From: an uncultured Pelagibacteraceae bacterium
GTDB taxonomy: Bacteria > Pseudomonadota > Alphaproteobacteria > Pelagibacterales > AG-422-B15
Reading direction: 5' to 3'
NCBI GenBank assembly: GCA_902525595.1
Contig: CABZHO010000006.1
Location: forward strand, 1 to 51,382
DNA: 51,382 bases
The position numbers and the translations under genes are program-made. Positions within the stretch are counted from its first letter, which is position 1; every line of letters starts with the position of its first letter. Below the pieces are notes generated by a model. The model ran no database searches, had not been told where the DNA came from, and saw only the letters and a program-made list of their open reading frames with translations. Positions 1 through 8,526 of this stretch are shown here, piece after piece.

Positions 1-1056
1 CCTGCTTCAGATTGGCCACTTTTTGCCGAAAAAGCTCGAGAGTTAATAACTGTCAATGATGTTGATGTAATGTTTGGCTGCTGGACTTCTGTGTCTAGAA
101 AGTCTGTATTACCTGTAATTGAAGAACTTAACGGATTACTTTTTTACCCGGTTCAATATGAAGGTGAAGAAAGCTCAAAAAATGTATTTTATACCGGAGC
201 TGCTCCAAACCAACAAGCGATACCAGCTACTGATTACTATCTAGAAGAACTAGGCATTGAAAAGTTTGCATTACTTGGAACTGACTATGTTTATCCTAGA
301 ACAACAAACAAAATTCTAAATCAATATTTAATTGATAAAGGAATACCTGAGTCTGATATTTTTGTAAATTACACACCTTTTGGTCACTCGGATTGGTCAA
401 AAATTGTTGCTGACGTTGTAGCACTTGGGGCTGATGGAAAAAAGGTAGGTGTTATTTCAACTATTAACGGTGATGCAAATATTGGATTTTATAAAGAGCT
501 TGCAGCTGCAGGTGTGAATGCTGAAGACATACCAGTTGTCGCATTCTCAGTTGGTGAAGAGGAATTATCTGGACTTGATACAACAAATTTGGTTGGCCAT
601 CTAGCTGCGTGGAATTATTTTCAATCAGCTGAGTCCGACTTAAATACAGCATTTATCAAAAACTGGAAAAGCACTATGGGTTCAGAAAGAGTTACCAATG
701 ACCCGATGGAAGCACACGTGATTGGATTTAACATGTATGTTAAAGCAGTGGAAAAAGCTGGAACTACTGATGTAGATGCAGTTAGAGAAGCTATGTACGG
801 AATTACAGTTCCAAATCTCACGGGTGGGACCGCTGAAATGCTCCCAAATCATCATCTCTCTAAACCTGTTTTAATAGGCGAGATCCTTGAAGATGGTCAA
901 TTTGATATAATTAGCCAAACGACCGAGGTTCCGGGAGATGCGTGGACAGATCACTTAGCAGAGTCAGCTGTTTTAACTTCAGATTGGCAAAGCTTAGGTT
1001 GTGGAATGTATAATACTTCGACCAGCAGTTGTGTTCAGTTAAAGTCTAACTACTAA
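1..1056 (+). CDS. urtA: Urea ABC transporter substrate-binding protein UrtA (5' partial)
   Basis: Periplasmic binding protein that captures urea and delivers it to UrtBC. The reading frame is open from base 1 with no stop, so the gene begins upstream of the window. The 351 visible residues lack roughly the first 70-80, including the signal peptide. Diagnostic family sequence is present near the visible start (FGCWTSVSRKSVLP, then LFYPVQYEGEESS and TGAAPNQQ), and the fold is of the LivJ type. The protein ends in a short Cys-containing tail (GCGMYNTS). It is followed by a strong hairpin and then urtBCDE, the usual order. A short-chain amide binder is the only realistic alternative, but the whole cluster matches urt. 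No urease genes lie in the window. Confidence 0.95.
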   Translation, partial: PASDWPLFAEKARELITVNDVDVMFGCWTSVSRKSVLPVIEELNGLLFYPVQYEGEESSKNVFYTGAAPNQQAIPATDYYLEELGIEKFALLGTDYVYPRTTNKILNQYLIDKGIPESDIFVNYTPFGHSDWSKIVADVVALGADGKKVGVISTINGDANIGFYKELAAAGVNAEDIPVVAFSVGEEELSGLDTTNLVGHLAAWNYFQSAESDLNTAFIKNWKSTMGSERVTNDPMEAHVIGFNMYVKAVEKAGTTDVDAVREAMYGITVPNLTGGTAEMLPNHHLSKPVLIGEILEDGQFDIISQTTEVPGDAWTDHLAESAVLTSDWQSLGCGMYNTSTSSCVQLKSNY

Positions 1057-1069
1057 TTTTAACGCAAAT

Positions 1070-1111
1070 AAAACGCTGTAAAGAATAGTTAATATTCTTT
1101 ATGGCGTTTTT
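1070..1111 (+). terminator. Intercistronic hairpin between urtA and urtB
   Basis: An 18-bp stem (1070-1087 pairing with 1093-1110, two G-U pairs, 5-nt loop) is followed by a short T run. The hairpin nearly fills the urtA-urtB gap. Such structures behind abundant binding-protein genes typically end part of the transcription and protect the upstream mRNA, so urtA would be made in excess over the membrane parts. The structure is seen directly; the function is inferred. Confidence 0.7.
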
Positions 1112-1116
1112 AAATT

Positions 1117-3129
1117 ATGAAAATAAAATTTTATATAATACTTTTGTATGCTATTTTTTTAAATCTACCAGCAATAGCTCATCACGACGAATTCAACATT
1201 TTCTTAATAGAAAATTCAGAAAATATAATTAAGAGTTCAGCAAAAACAGTTGACCCTATACTAAGAGACATACAAAGCTTTGATGATGAAATTGTTTCAA
1301 GATTTCTAGAACTGTGGAAATCGAAAAGTCTCTACTATATAAAAGATACCAAACAATTAGTTATAGTTTATGAAAATGACGAGTCATTTGATGCCTTAGA
1401 AATAGATGGTCTAACTTGGATCGGCAATTACAGTAAAAAAGAAATCAAAAAAATTAAACCCAATAGTGGAGTAAGAGCAAAAATAGACTCTCTTTTAGTA
1501 AAATACCAAATATCTAATTCAGATATCAATGTGCGCCAAAAAAGCTTAAATAGCTTAAAAAGAAACATCCAGCCGGAACATTTGGCAGTCTTACAAGATG
1601 CTTACATAAATGAGTCAGATGCAGAACTAAAAACTGCTATTGATCGATTGCTAAAATTTGCAATTATTAAGTATTCTGACTCGAATGATAAAAAATTAGA
1701 AATAATTGAGTCTTTTAAAGGCGATACTGCGATCGAGATAAGGGCCTCTCTTAATCAACTTCTTAATTCTTCTGAAGTGAAAGTCGGCATCTCTCTTCCT
1801 GATAATAAAAACATTGCCAGGATAATTGTGCCAGGTTTTACTATCAAAAATAGTAATGGAACATCGGGTAAAACTAATTTTTTTAATGAAGATGTTGAGA
1901 TGTCAATTATTGATGCATATGACAAATTATATGCTGAAAATCTAGTTTATAAAAAAAGGATTACCCCAGAAGAACTAAAGAAAATATTAGAACAAAATAT
2001 CATCGGAGATACCATTGGAGGATATTTTATAAGTTCACTAGACAATGAACAAACTCGAATTGCTGCATATAATGAATTGGTTGTGAATAATTTAGCGCCT
2101 CTTTTTGTTTCTGAGAGTAAAATTATAGAAGAAGTAAACAAATTTATATTTTATTCAGTTTATAATGAAACTTCCCCTGAAGTAACAAATGCTGCCCTAG
2201 ATACTTTAGCTAGTATAAATTTTAGAGTTCAGATCTATAAATATATTGACTTATTTATTGACGGTTTAAGTCTTGCATCAATCTATTTTCTTGGAGCAAT
2301 TGGTTTAGCGATTACTTTTGGTGTAATGAGAGTAATTAATATGGCTCATGGTGAATTTATCATGATGGGAGCTTATACGGGGTATGTTGTTCAACAATTT
2401 ATAAGTAACCATACACTATCACTTTTAGTTGCACTTCCCCTCGCATTTATAATTACTTTTACTGCTGGGGTGATCATGGAAAGACTCGTGATACGTCATT
2501 TGTATCGTAAACCACTTGATACATTACTGGCCACTTTCGGGATCAGTATTGCATTACAACAAATTGCAAAGAATATTTTTGGAACACAAGCCAGACCGCT
2601 TACATCTCCATCGTGGCTTGATGGATCGCTCAGTCTGAGTGACGATCTATCAATCAGTTATATAAGAATTGCGATATTTATTTTGAGTTTAATATTTCTG
2701 GCTCTATTGCTCTTTGTCATGAATCGTACCAGACTTGGGTTGGAGACGCGTGCCGTGACCCAAAATCCAGTAATGGCCGCTAATATGGGAATTAATCCTG
2801 AAAGAATAAATATGTTAACTTTTGGCTTTGGTTCAGGAATTGCTGGAATTGCTGGAATTGCTATTGGACTTTTTTCAAAAGTTACATCTGAGCTAGGGTC
2901 TGAATATATTGTTCAGAGCTTTATGACAGTGGTTGTTGGTGGAGTGGGCAACATATGGGGCACATTGGCAGGAGCCTCACTAATCGGTTTTCTTCAAAAA
3001 TTTATTGAGTGGTTTAATCCATCTAATACTCTCGCAGCACAAACTTATATGATCATCTTTATTATTTTATTTATACAATTTAGACCAAAAGGGATAGTTG
3101 CCCTTAAAGGAAGAGCAGCTGATGACTAA
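1117..3129 (+). CDS. urtB: Urea ABC transporter permease UrtB with long N-terminal extension
   Basis: Membrane permease of the urea importer, LivH family. A signal-peptide-like segment (residues 1-22) precedes about 360 mostly soluble residues with helical-repeat character. The LivH-type permease starts near residue 380 and shows NMAHGEF at about 408-414 and the late glycine-rich VVGGVGNIWGTL loop. At 670 aa it is longer than the roughly 500-540 aa I expect for proteobacterial UrtB, and the excess is in the periplasmic extension. The ATG at 1117 lies just after the terminator-like hairpin, with no obvious Shine-Dalgarno. It overlaps urtC by 8 bases. The identity is firm; the role of the extension is unknown. 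Confidence 0.93.
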   Translation: MKIKFYIILLYAIFLNLPAIAHHDEFNIFLIENSENIIKSSAKTVDPILRDIQSFDDEIVSRFLELWKSKSLYYIKDTKQLVIVYENDESFDALEIDGLTWIGNYSKKEIKKIKPNSGVRAKIDSLLVKYQISNSDINVRQKSLNSLKRNIQPEHLAVLQDAYINESDAELKTAIDRLLKFAIIKYSDSNDKKLEIIESFKGDTAIEIRASLNQLLNSSEVKVGISLPDNKNIARIIVPGFTIKNSNGTSGKTNFFNEDVEMSIIDAYDKLYAENLVYKKRITPEELKKILEQNIIGDTIGGYFISSLDNEQTRIAAYNELVVNNLAPLFVSESKIIEEVNKFIFYSVYNETSPEVTNAALDTLASINFRVQIYKYIDLFIDGLSLASIYFLGAIGLAITFGVMRVINMAHGEFIMMGAYTGYVVQQFISNHTLSLLVALPLAFIITFTAGVIMERLVIRHLYRKPLDTLLATFGISIALQQIAKNIFGTQARPLTSPSWLDGSLSLSDDLSISYIRIAIFILSLIFLALLLFVMNRTRLGLETRAVTQNPVMAANMGINPERINMLTFGFGSGIAGIAGIAIGLFSKVTSELGSEYIVQSFMTVVVGGVGNIWGTLAGASLIGFLQKFIEWFNPSNTLAAQTYMIIFIILFIQFRPKGIVALKGRAADD

Positions 3130-4291
3130 TTCAATAAATGATTTACTTGCTCGACATACATTAATTTTTACAATTGTTATTGTTATATTTTCGTTATTCA
3201 TAACTTTTTTTAGTGAACCTTACGGAAATGGATTAATATCTACTAGTTTTGTCAAAACTTTAGGCAAAACTGTTTGTCTTTGCATAATTGCTCTGGCGAT
3301 GGATGTGGTATGGGGTTATTGCGGCATTCTTTCTCTTGGCCATTTCGCCTTTTTTGGACTTGGTGGCTACATGATTGGAATGTGGCTAATGTATGAGCGA
3401 ACAGCAATTATTGTTCAAGAAGCTGCCACTAATGAGTTGCTTCCATTAACCGAAACTGAATTATCAAATGCAATTGGAAATCAGATCTTTGGAGTTGTTG
3501 GCGGCTATGACATACCATCCATATGGATGTTTGCAGATAGTCTTGGTTTACAATTGATTTTAGTTATTGCTGTACCGGGCATTCTTGCATTTATATTTGG
3601 GTGGCTAGCATTCAGGTCGAGAGTAACAGGAGTTTATCTCTCAATTTTAACTCAAGCATTAACTTTAGCTTTGTCACTATACTTATTTCAAAATGATAGT
3701 GGTCTTAGGGGAAATAATGGACTCTCTGGTTTGCAAAACATTCCTGGCATTGAGTATTTGGGACAAGAGGTCATATCTATAGGGTTTTTTTGGGCAAGTT
3801 GTATTTTTTTAATAATTATTTTCTTAATTTTTCATTCACTCATGAAAAGTAAGTTTGGATTAATTATTACATCAATCAGAGACAATGAAACACGAGTAAG
3901 ATTCTTGGGCTATAATGTTGAAATATATAAATTATTTATATTTGTATTAACTGCCATAATCTCAAGTATTGCTGGTGCTCTATATTACCCACAAGCAGGT
4001 ATTATTAATCCCGCAGAGCTTGCACCTATCGCATCGATCTATCTCGCTGTATGGGTCGCTATTGGAGGAAGAGGCAAGTTGTATGGAGCAATCATTGGCG
4101 CAGCTTTTGTTTCATTATTTTCGTCATGGTTTACTGGTGGACAGGCACCCGATATTCCTTTGGGTATATTTACTATAGAATGGGTGAATTGGTGGACAGT
4201 TTTGCTGGGCTTTGGATTTGTAATAATCACGATTTTCAGTGAAAATGGAATAATTGGTTTTTTAAGAAATATATTTGTTAAGGAAAAATGA
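3122..4291 (+). CDS. urtC: Urea ABC transporter permease UrtC
   Basis: Second membrane permease of the urea importer, LivM family, 389 aa from the ATG at 3122. That start is preceded by an AGGA about 11 bases upstream and overlaps the end of urtB. An in-frame TTG at 3098 would add eight residues but is less likely. The protein shows multiple hydrophobic helices, the CGILSLGHFAFFGLGGY segment typical of LivM/UrtC, and IRDNETRVRFLGY, the cytoplasmic loop that contacts the ATPases. It overlaps urtD by ATGA, so the two are translationally coupled. Confidence 0.95.
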   Translation: MTNSINDLLARHTLIFTIVIVIFSLFITFFSEPYGNGLISTSFVKTLGKTVCLCIIALAMDVVWGYCGILSLGHFAFFGLGGYMIGMWLMYERTAIIVQEAATNELLPLTETELSNAIGNQIFGVVGGYDIPSIWMFADSLGLQLILVIAVPGILAFIFGWLAFRSRVTGVYLSILTQALTLALSLYLFQNDSGLRGNNGLSGLQNIPGIEYLGQEVISIGFFWASCIFLIIIFLIFHSLMKSKFGLIITSIRDNETRVRFLGYNVEIYKLFIFVLTAIISSIAGALYYPQAGIINPAELAPIASIYLAVWVAIGGRGKLYGAIIGAAFVSLFSSWFTGGQAPDIPLGIFTIEWVNWWTVLLGFGFVIITIFSENGIIGFLRNIFVKEK

Positions 4292-5070
4292 ATACTTTAT
4301 TAAAAGTTGAAAAAATCTCGGTTTCATTTGATGGCTTTAAAGCTATTAACAATTTGAGTTACAGCATTGGTAAAAATGAACTCAAAGCGATTATTGGACC
4401 TAATGGCGCTGGAAAGACTACCTTTATGGATATAATTACAGGCCAAACTAAACCAGATGAAGGTAAAGTATTATTTGGTGAACGAAACGTATGGCTTGAA
4501 AGTGATCAAAAATATCAAGTCGTTTGGGATGAAAATCTTCTAATGAAAAGTGAATCTCAAATAGCATTACTGGGTATAGGTAGGAAATTTCAACGTCCTA
4601 CTGTATTCGAGCTAAAAACAGTATTCGAAAATTTGTTTATATCTATGAAGAAAAATAGAAATCCCTTCAGCGTTTTATTCCAAAAATTAAATAAAGATGA
4701 GAAAAATCTAATAGAAAACATACTAGATGAAATTAGTCTTACAAATGAACAAGATAGAATTGCTGGTGAGTTATCACATGGCCAAAAGCAGTGGTTGGAA
4801 ATAGGCATGCTTTTAACTCAAGAACCAAAGCTATTATTAATTGATGAACCAGCAGCTGGAATGACTTCTAATGAAAGGAGACAGACAGTTGAGATTCTTA
4901 AGAAATTATCAGAAGATAAATCAGTTATTGTTGTTGAGCATGATATGGAATTTGTAAAAGATCTTGAATGTGAGGTTACTGTATTGCATGAAGGTTCAAT
5001 TCTTTCGGAGGGCTCTATAGAACACGTATCCTCTAATAATGAAGTAATTGAGGTATATCTTGGAAGATAG
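4288..5070 (+). CDS. urtD: Urea ABC transporter ATP-binding protein UrtD
   Basis: Cytoplasmic ATPase of the urea importer, LivG-like, 260 aa. Walker A is GPNGAGKT at residues 37-44, the signature is LSHGQKQWLEIG (the LSHGxxQ form seen in UrtD), Walker B is LLLIDEPAAGM, and the H-loop is VVEHDMEF. The start overlaps the urtC stop (ATGA). It pairs with UrtE as a heterodimeric ATPase. Confidence 0.95.
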   Translation: MNTLLKVEKISVSFDGFKAINNLSYSIGKNELKAIIGPNGAGKTTFMDIITGQTKPDEGKVLFGERNVWLESDQKYQVVWDENLLMKSESQIALLGIGRKFQRPTVFELKTVFENLFISMKKNRNPFSVLFQKLNKDEKNLIENILDEISLTNEQDRIAGELSHGQKQWLEIGMLLTQEPKLLLIDEPAAGMTSNERRQTVEILKKLSEDKSVIVVEHDMEFVKDLECEVTVLHEGSILSEGSIEHVSSNNEVIEVYLGR

Positions 5071-5072
5071 TC

Positions 5073-5768
5073 ATGATTGATATAAGTAATCTAAATTTTT
5101 ACTATGGCTCTTCTCAAATCTTATTTGACGTTTCACTCAAAGCGAAAAATAGAGAAATTACTTGTTTAATGGGTTCAAATGGAGTCGGTAAAACATCTTT
5201 ATTAAAGTTTTTATCAGGAATTTATCCGTCAAAGTCAGGAAATTATTATTTTGACGGTAATAATGTGACTAACTTAAGCTCACACCAACTTGCTAAAAGA
5301 GGAGTAGGGTATGTTCCTCAAGGCCGTTTTATATTTCCATTATTATCTGTAAGAGAAAATTTAGAAACTGGTTTTGCATGTTTAGAAAGTGATGAACACT
5401 TCATACCTGATGAAATTTTTAATCTTTTTCCTGTATTGAAACAAATGATAAATAGAAGGGGTGGAGATTTATCAGGAGGTCAACAACAGCAATTAGCAAT
5501 TGCAAGAGCCTTGATTTCAAAACCAAAACTATTACTTATGGATGAACCAACCGAGGGAATACAGCCAAACATCATCCAGCAAATTGGAGAAGTTATAAAA
5601 TATTTAAAAGATGAGCAAAGAATGACCATACTATTGGTTGAGCAATATTTTGATTTTGCATTTGATTTAGCAGATTATATCTATGTTATGAAAAGAGGAA
5701 AAATTATTACTGAATCAAAGAAAGAGAGCCTGGATAAACTGTCGTTTAAAAATAAAGTATCAATTTAA
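5073..5768 (+). CDS. urtE: Urea ABC transporter ATP-binding protein UrtE
   Basis: Second ATPase of the urea importer, LivF-like, 231 aa. Walker A is GSNGVGKT at residues 34-41, the signature is LSGGQQQQLAIARAL, Walker B is LLLMDEPTEGIQP, and VEQYFDFAFDLAD matches the UrtE switch region. It starts 2 bases after urtD and is the last gene of the unit. The 106-base gap to the convergent CoA-ligase gene holds only an imperfect inverted repeat and no textbook terminator. Confidence 0.95.
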   Translation: MIDISNLNFYYGSSQILFDVSLKAKNREITCLMGSNGVGKTSLLKFLSGIYPSKSGNYYFDGNNVTNLSSHQLAKRGVGYVPQGRFIFPLLSVRENLETGFACLESDEHFIPDEIFNLFPVLKQMINRRGGDLSGGQQQQLAIARALISKPKLLLMDEPTEGIQPNIIQQIGEVIKYLKDEQRMTILLVEQYFDFAFDLADYIYVMKRGKIITESKKESLDKLSFKNKVSI

Positions 5769-5874
5769 TTTTTTAGTCAAGCAAAGTAAAAAGGCAGAAA
5801 CCATTTATATATTAATTACCAATGACCTGCTTTACTATTAAGCGATAGGGGCAAAATATAATAGTTAAAAAGAG

Positions 5875-6759
5875 TTATCCATTTAAAACAGACTTTATCG
5901 TATCCCCAATTACTGATGGATTTTTTGATATAGTAACACCGGACTCTTTTAAAAGTTCAACTTTCTCAACCGCACTCTCTCCATATGCCGAGACAATAGC
6001 GCCAGCATGACCCATTACTCTACCTTTAGGAGCTGTTAATCCAGCAATATATGCGACTACTGGTTTCTTCATATTTTCCTTTGCAAATTTACCAGCATCT
6101 ACTTCTTGTGGTCCCCCTATTTCGCCGATCATTAATATAATATCTGTATCTGGATCTTCTTCAAACCGAGCTAGTACATCTCGAAACGAACTTCCATTAA
6201 TTGGATCTCCACCGATGCCCACGCTTGTTGAAACACCAATATCAAGCTCTTTCATTTGTGACGCAGCTTCATATCCCAGTGTTCCTGATCGACCAACAAT
6301 GCCAACATTTCCTTTTTTATAAATGTGTCCTGGCATTATACCCAACATTGATTTGCCAGGGCTAATTATACCAGCACAATTAGGTCCAATCATCGTCATT
6401 TTCTCAGATTTAGCGTATCTTCGCATGTATCTCTTTACTTTAATCATATCATGAGAGGGTATTCCGTCTGTTATAGCAACACACACTTTGATGCCTGCAT
6501 CAGCAGCTTCCATAGCAGAGTCCGCAGCATAACTTGGTGGAACAAATAAGATACTTGCTTCTGCATTAGTTTCTTTGACTGCATCCTTAACAGTATTGAA
6601 AACAGGAAGGCCAAGATGTGTTGAACCTCCTTTACCAGGTGTAACACCGCCAACAACCTTAGATCCATAATCAATCATTTCTTGTGCATGAAAACTTCCT
6701 ATCTTACCAGTGAAGCCCTGGACAATTATTTTGGTATTTTCATCAATCAATATAGACAT
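5875..6759 (-). CDS. mtkB: Malate--CoA ligase alpha subunit (SucD-like)
   Basis: CoA-binding and phosphohistidine subunit of an ATP-dependent CoA ligase, 294 aa. The phosphorylated His is H251 in MGHAGAIVS, and the CoA-site region carries GGVTPGKGG. The segment VKRYMRR, followed by [23 protein letters not shown], resembles methylotroph MtkB (malate-CoA ligase) rather than SucD, which has NCPGVITPG and a shorter loop there. The reaction would be malate + CoA + ATP giving malyl-CoA, used in the serine cycle or related C2/C3 metabolism. It abuts the beta-subunit gene on the same strand (shared boundary base 6759). No malyl-CoA lyase lies in the window, so succinate-CoA ligase activity is not excluded. 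Confidence 0.85.
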   Translation of the reverse strand: MSILIDENTKIIVQGFTGKIGSFHAQEMIDYGSKVVGGVTPGKGGSTHLGLPVFNTVKDAVKETNAEASILFVPPSYAADSAMEAADAGIKVCVAITDGIPSHDMIKVKRYMRRYAKSEKMTMIGPNCAGIISPGKSMLGIMPGHIYKKGNVGIVGRSGTLGYEAASQMKELDIGVSTSVGIGGDPINGSSFRDVLARFEEDPDTDIILMIGEIGGPQEVDAGKFAKENMKKPVVAYIAGLTAPKGRVMGHAGAIVSAYGESAVEKVELLKESGVTISKNPSVIGDTIKSVLNG

Positions 6760-7934
6760 TACTTTATTTCAATCTTTTTTAACTCCTCAACAGCTTTAGT
6801 AGCAGCTTCCTTTAGTGAATGAGCTTCAATGTAATCAATTCCACTTTCTTTTAAAATCTTATTTCCCTTTTCAACATTTGTGCCAGCCAATCTTATTACA
6901 AGCGGTATACTAATTTTTATTGTTTCAAGTGCTTGAACTATTCCCTCAGCAACCCAGTCACATCTATTAATGCCAGCAAATATATTAACTAGAATAACTT
7001 TTACTTTTTCATCAGATGAAACAAGCTTAAAAGCTTTAACAATTTTTTCTGGCGTTGCCCCTCCTCCAATATCAAGAAAGTTTGCTGGCTCTCCTCCAGC
7101 AGACTTAATCATATCCATTGATGCCATTGCTAATCCTGCTCCGTTGATAATATTTCCAATATTTCCCTCTAGCCCTACGTAATTAAGACCTCTGTCACTT
7201 GCATATACTTCACTTGGGTTTTCTTGAGATTTATCTCTTAATTCAGCAACATCATTTCTTCTAAACAATGCATTATTATCAAAACTCATTTTACAATCTA
7301 GCGCTAAAACATGCTTATCTTTTGTAATTACCAAAGGGTTTACTTCTACCATAGTTGCATCTAGTTCACTAAAAGCTCTATAACAACCTTCAATGACTTC
7401 AGCTGTTCTTGAGATTAGATCAGTCTCAATACCAAGATTGAACGCGATTTCCCTTGCTTGAAATTCCTGAATACCAACCGCAGCTTCTATTTTTGATCTA
7501 ATTATTGTTTCTGGTTTTTTATTTGATATTTCTTCAACACTCATTCCACCTTCTGTTGATGCAACAACCATAATACATTCAGAGCCTCTGTCAAAAACGA
7601 GACCCAAGTAAAGTTCTCTTTCAATATCAGAAGCTTCTTCTATATAAACTCTATTAATTATTTTTCCTGACGGACCAGTTTGATTGGTAACAAGTTTTTT
7701 TCCTAGTAACTTATCTGCAGCTCGGGCAACTTCTAGCGCATCGTTGCAGACGATTATGCCTCCAGCTTTACCTCTTGCTCCAGAATGAACCTGTGCTTTT
7801 ACAACCCAACGTGAACCACCAACTTCTTTTGCTTTATATTCTGCGTTTTCTGGACTATAGGCAATACCTCCCCTTGGGATTCCAATTCCAAAGTCAGATA
7901 AAATTTTCTTTGCCTGGTATTCATGTATATCCAT
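6759..7934 (-). CDS. mtkA: Malate--CoA ligase beta subunit (SucC-like)
   Basis: ATP-grasp nucleotide-binding subunit, 391 aa. It starts with MDIHEYQAK, followed by [14 protein letters not shown], the ATP-grasp glycine-rich segment. The later [14 protein letters not shown] and [17 protein letters not shown] segments contact the alpha subunit. The middle region ([13 protein letters not shown]-type sequence, NPLVITKD) and [14 protein letters not shown] (SucC has FGGIVRCDLIADGI) resemble MtkA more than SucC. It is the first gene of a two-gene unit, and the 66-base gap upstream leads to the ggt remnant. The identity as an ADP/GDP-forming CoA ligase is firm; the substrate is inferred by sequence resemblance. 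Confidence 0.85.
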   Translation of the reverse strand: MDIHEYQAKKILSDFGIGIPRGGIAYSPENAEYKAKEVGGSRWVVKAQVHSGARGKAGGIIVCNDALEVARAADKLLGKKLVTNQTGPSGKIINRVYIEEASDIERELYLGLVFDRGSECIMVVASTEGGMSVEEISNKKPETIIRSKIEAAVGIQEFQAREIAFNLGIETDLISRTAEVIEGCYRAFSELDATMVEVNPLVITKDKHVLALDCKMSFDNNALFRRNDVAELRDKSQENPSEVYASDRGLNYVGLEGNIGNIINGAGLAMASMDMIKSAGGEPANFLDIGGGATPEKIVKAFKLVSSDEKVKVILVNIFAGINRCDWVAEGIVQALETIKISIPLVIRLAGTNVEKGNKILKESGIDYIEAHSLKEAATKAVEELKKIEIK

Positions 7935-8000
7935 CTTGCACCATCAAAAATTCTACTATAATAAAAAAATATTGTCGTGAGATTAATATTATTTTACTAA

Positions 8001-8111
8001 TTATCCTCCAATTACAGTCACTTTCATGCGAGGATCTGATCTATCTTCAAGCATATCGTTAATAAACATGGTGTTTAATACCGAGAAGTATTTTTTTGTC
8101 ATAGGTGTAAA
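8001..8111 (-). pseudogene. Decayed C-terminal remnant of a second gamma-glutamyltransferase
   Basis: Translated on the minus strand, the last 36 codons read FTPMTKKYFSVLNTMFINDM and then LEDRSDPRMKVTVIGG before the stop. They align without gaps to the C-terminus of the intact GGT encoded at 8527-10320 (YYSGLNTIYIGDNLEGGSDP, then RREGIAIGGQ), with about 16 of 36 identical, including LNT, SDPR and IGG. Nothing upstream in this frame resembles GGT. It lies in the same orientation, just past the NTF2-like gene, as expected from an old tandem duplication whose body was deleted. It is almost certainly non-functional. Confidence 0.7.
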
Positions 8112-8130
8112 GCTTTTGTAGCTATATCTA

Positions 8131-8496
8131 CTAGATATTTTGATTCTTAAAAGTAATGCCAGATAAAAAAATAATTTGCCAGTCATTTTCTTTTTTTCTT
8201 AGAGCATAAAATGCAGTAACTGACTCAACATATTTTTCACTTTTATCATATCTAGTTGCATTCCTTAGAATTACATGCGCTTGATCTTCTGTCTCTTTAA
8301 TGACTTCTACTTCAATATCTTTAGTTTTTCCTAAATTTGAATTTTTCTTCATTTCTTCTACTGGTGACTCATTAACCATGAGGATATTACCATTTACGTT
8401 CATGTATAATGGATATGCAAAAAAGGTCTTTAATGACTCAAAATCATCATTATTAAAATATTCTAAATAACGGTTGATAAATTCCAATGCCTTCAT
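8131..8496 (-). CDS. NTF2-like (SnoaL-type) small protein
   Basis: A 121-aa protein that reads as a single alpha+beta cone fold. The N-terminal helix MKALEFINRYLEYFNNDDFE is followed by a short loop and alternating strands, ending in FYALRKKENDWQIIFLSGITF, the usual last two strands of this superfamily. These domains are enzymes or binding modules, and this member cannot be assigned a substrate. It follows the gamma-glutamyltransferase gene by 30 bases on the same strand, so co-transcription is likely. Confidence 0.75.
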   Translation of the reverse strand: MKALEFINRYLEYFNNDDFESLKTFFAYPLYMNVNGNILMVNESPVEEMKKNSNLGKTKDIEVEVIKETEDQAHVILRNATRYDKSEKYVESVTAFYALRKKENDWQIIFLSGITFKNQNI

Positions 8497-8526
8497 GTTT
8501 ATTCCTAAATCATACGCATTGATATG

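Noticed and set aside
5769-5874. Possible terminator between urtE and the CoA-ligase genes
   Set aside because: An AGTAAA/GCAG...CTGC/TTTACT repeat exists but has a bulge, a long loop and no T run in the right place for either strand.
5875-7934. Annotation as sucCD
   Set aside because: Key segments fit the malate-CoA ligase subunits better, though the families are close and the substrate is unproven.
8001-8186. A 61-aa gene at 8001-8186
   Set aside because: Only the last 36 codons show any resemblance (to the GGT end); the first part is antisense-neutral sequence overlapping the NTF2-like gene, with no ribosome site. Treated as a pseudogene remnant.
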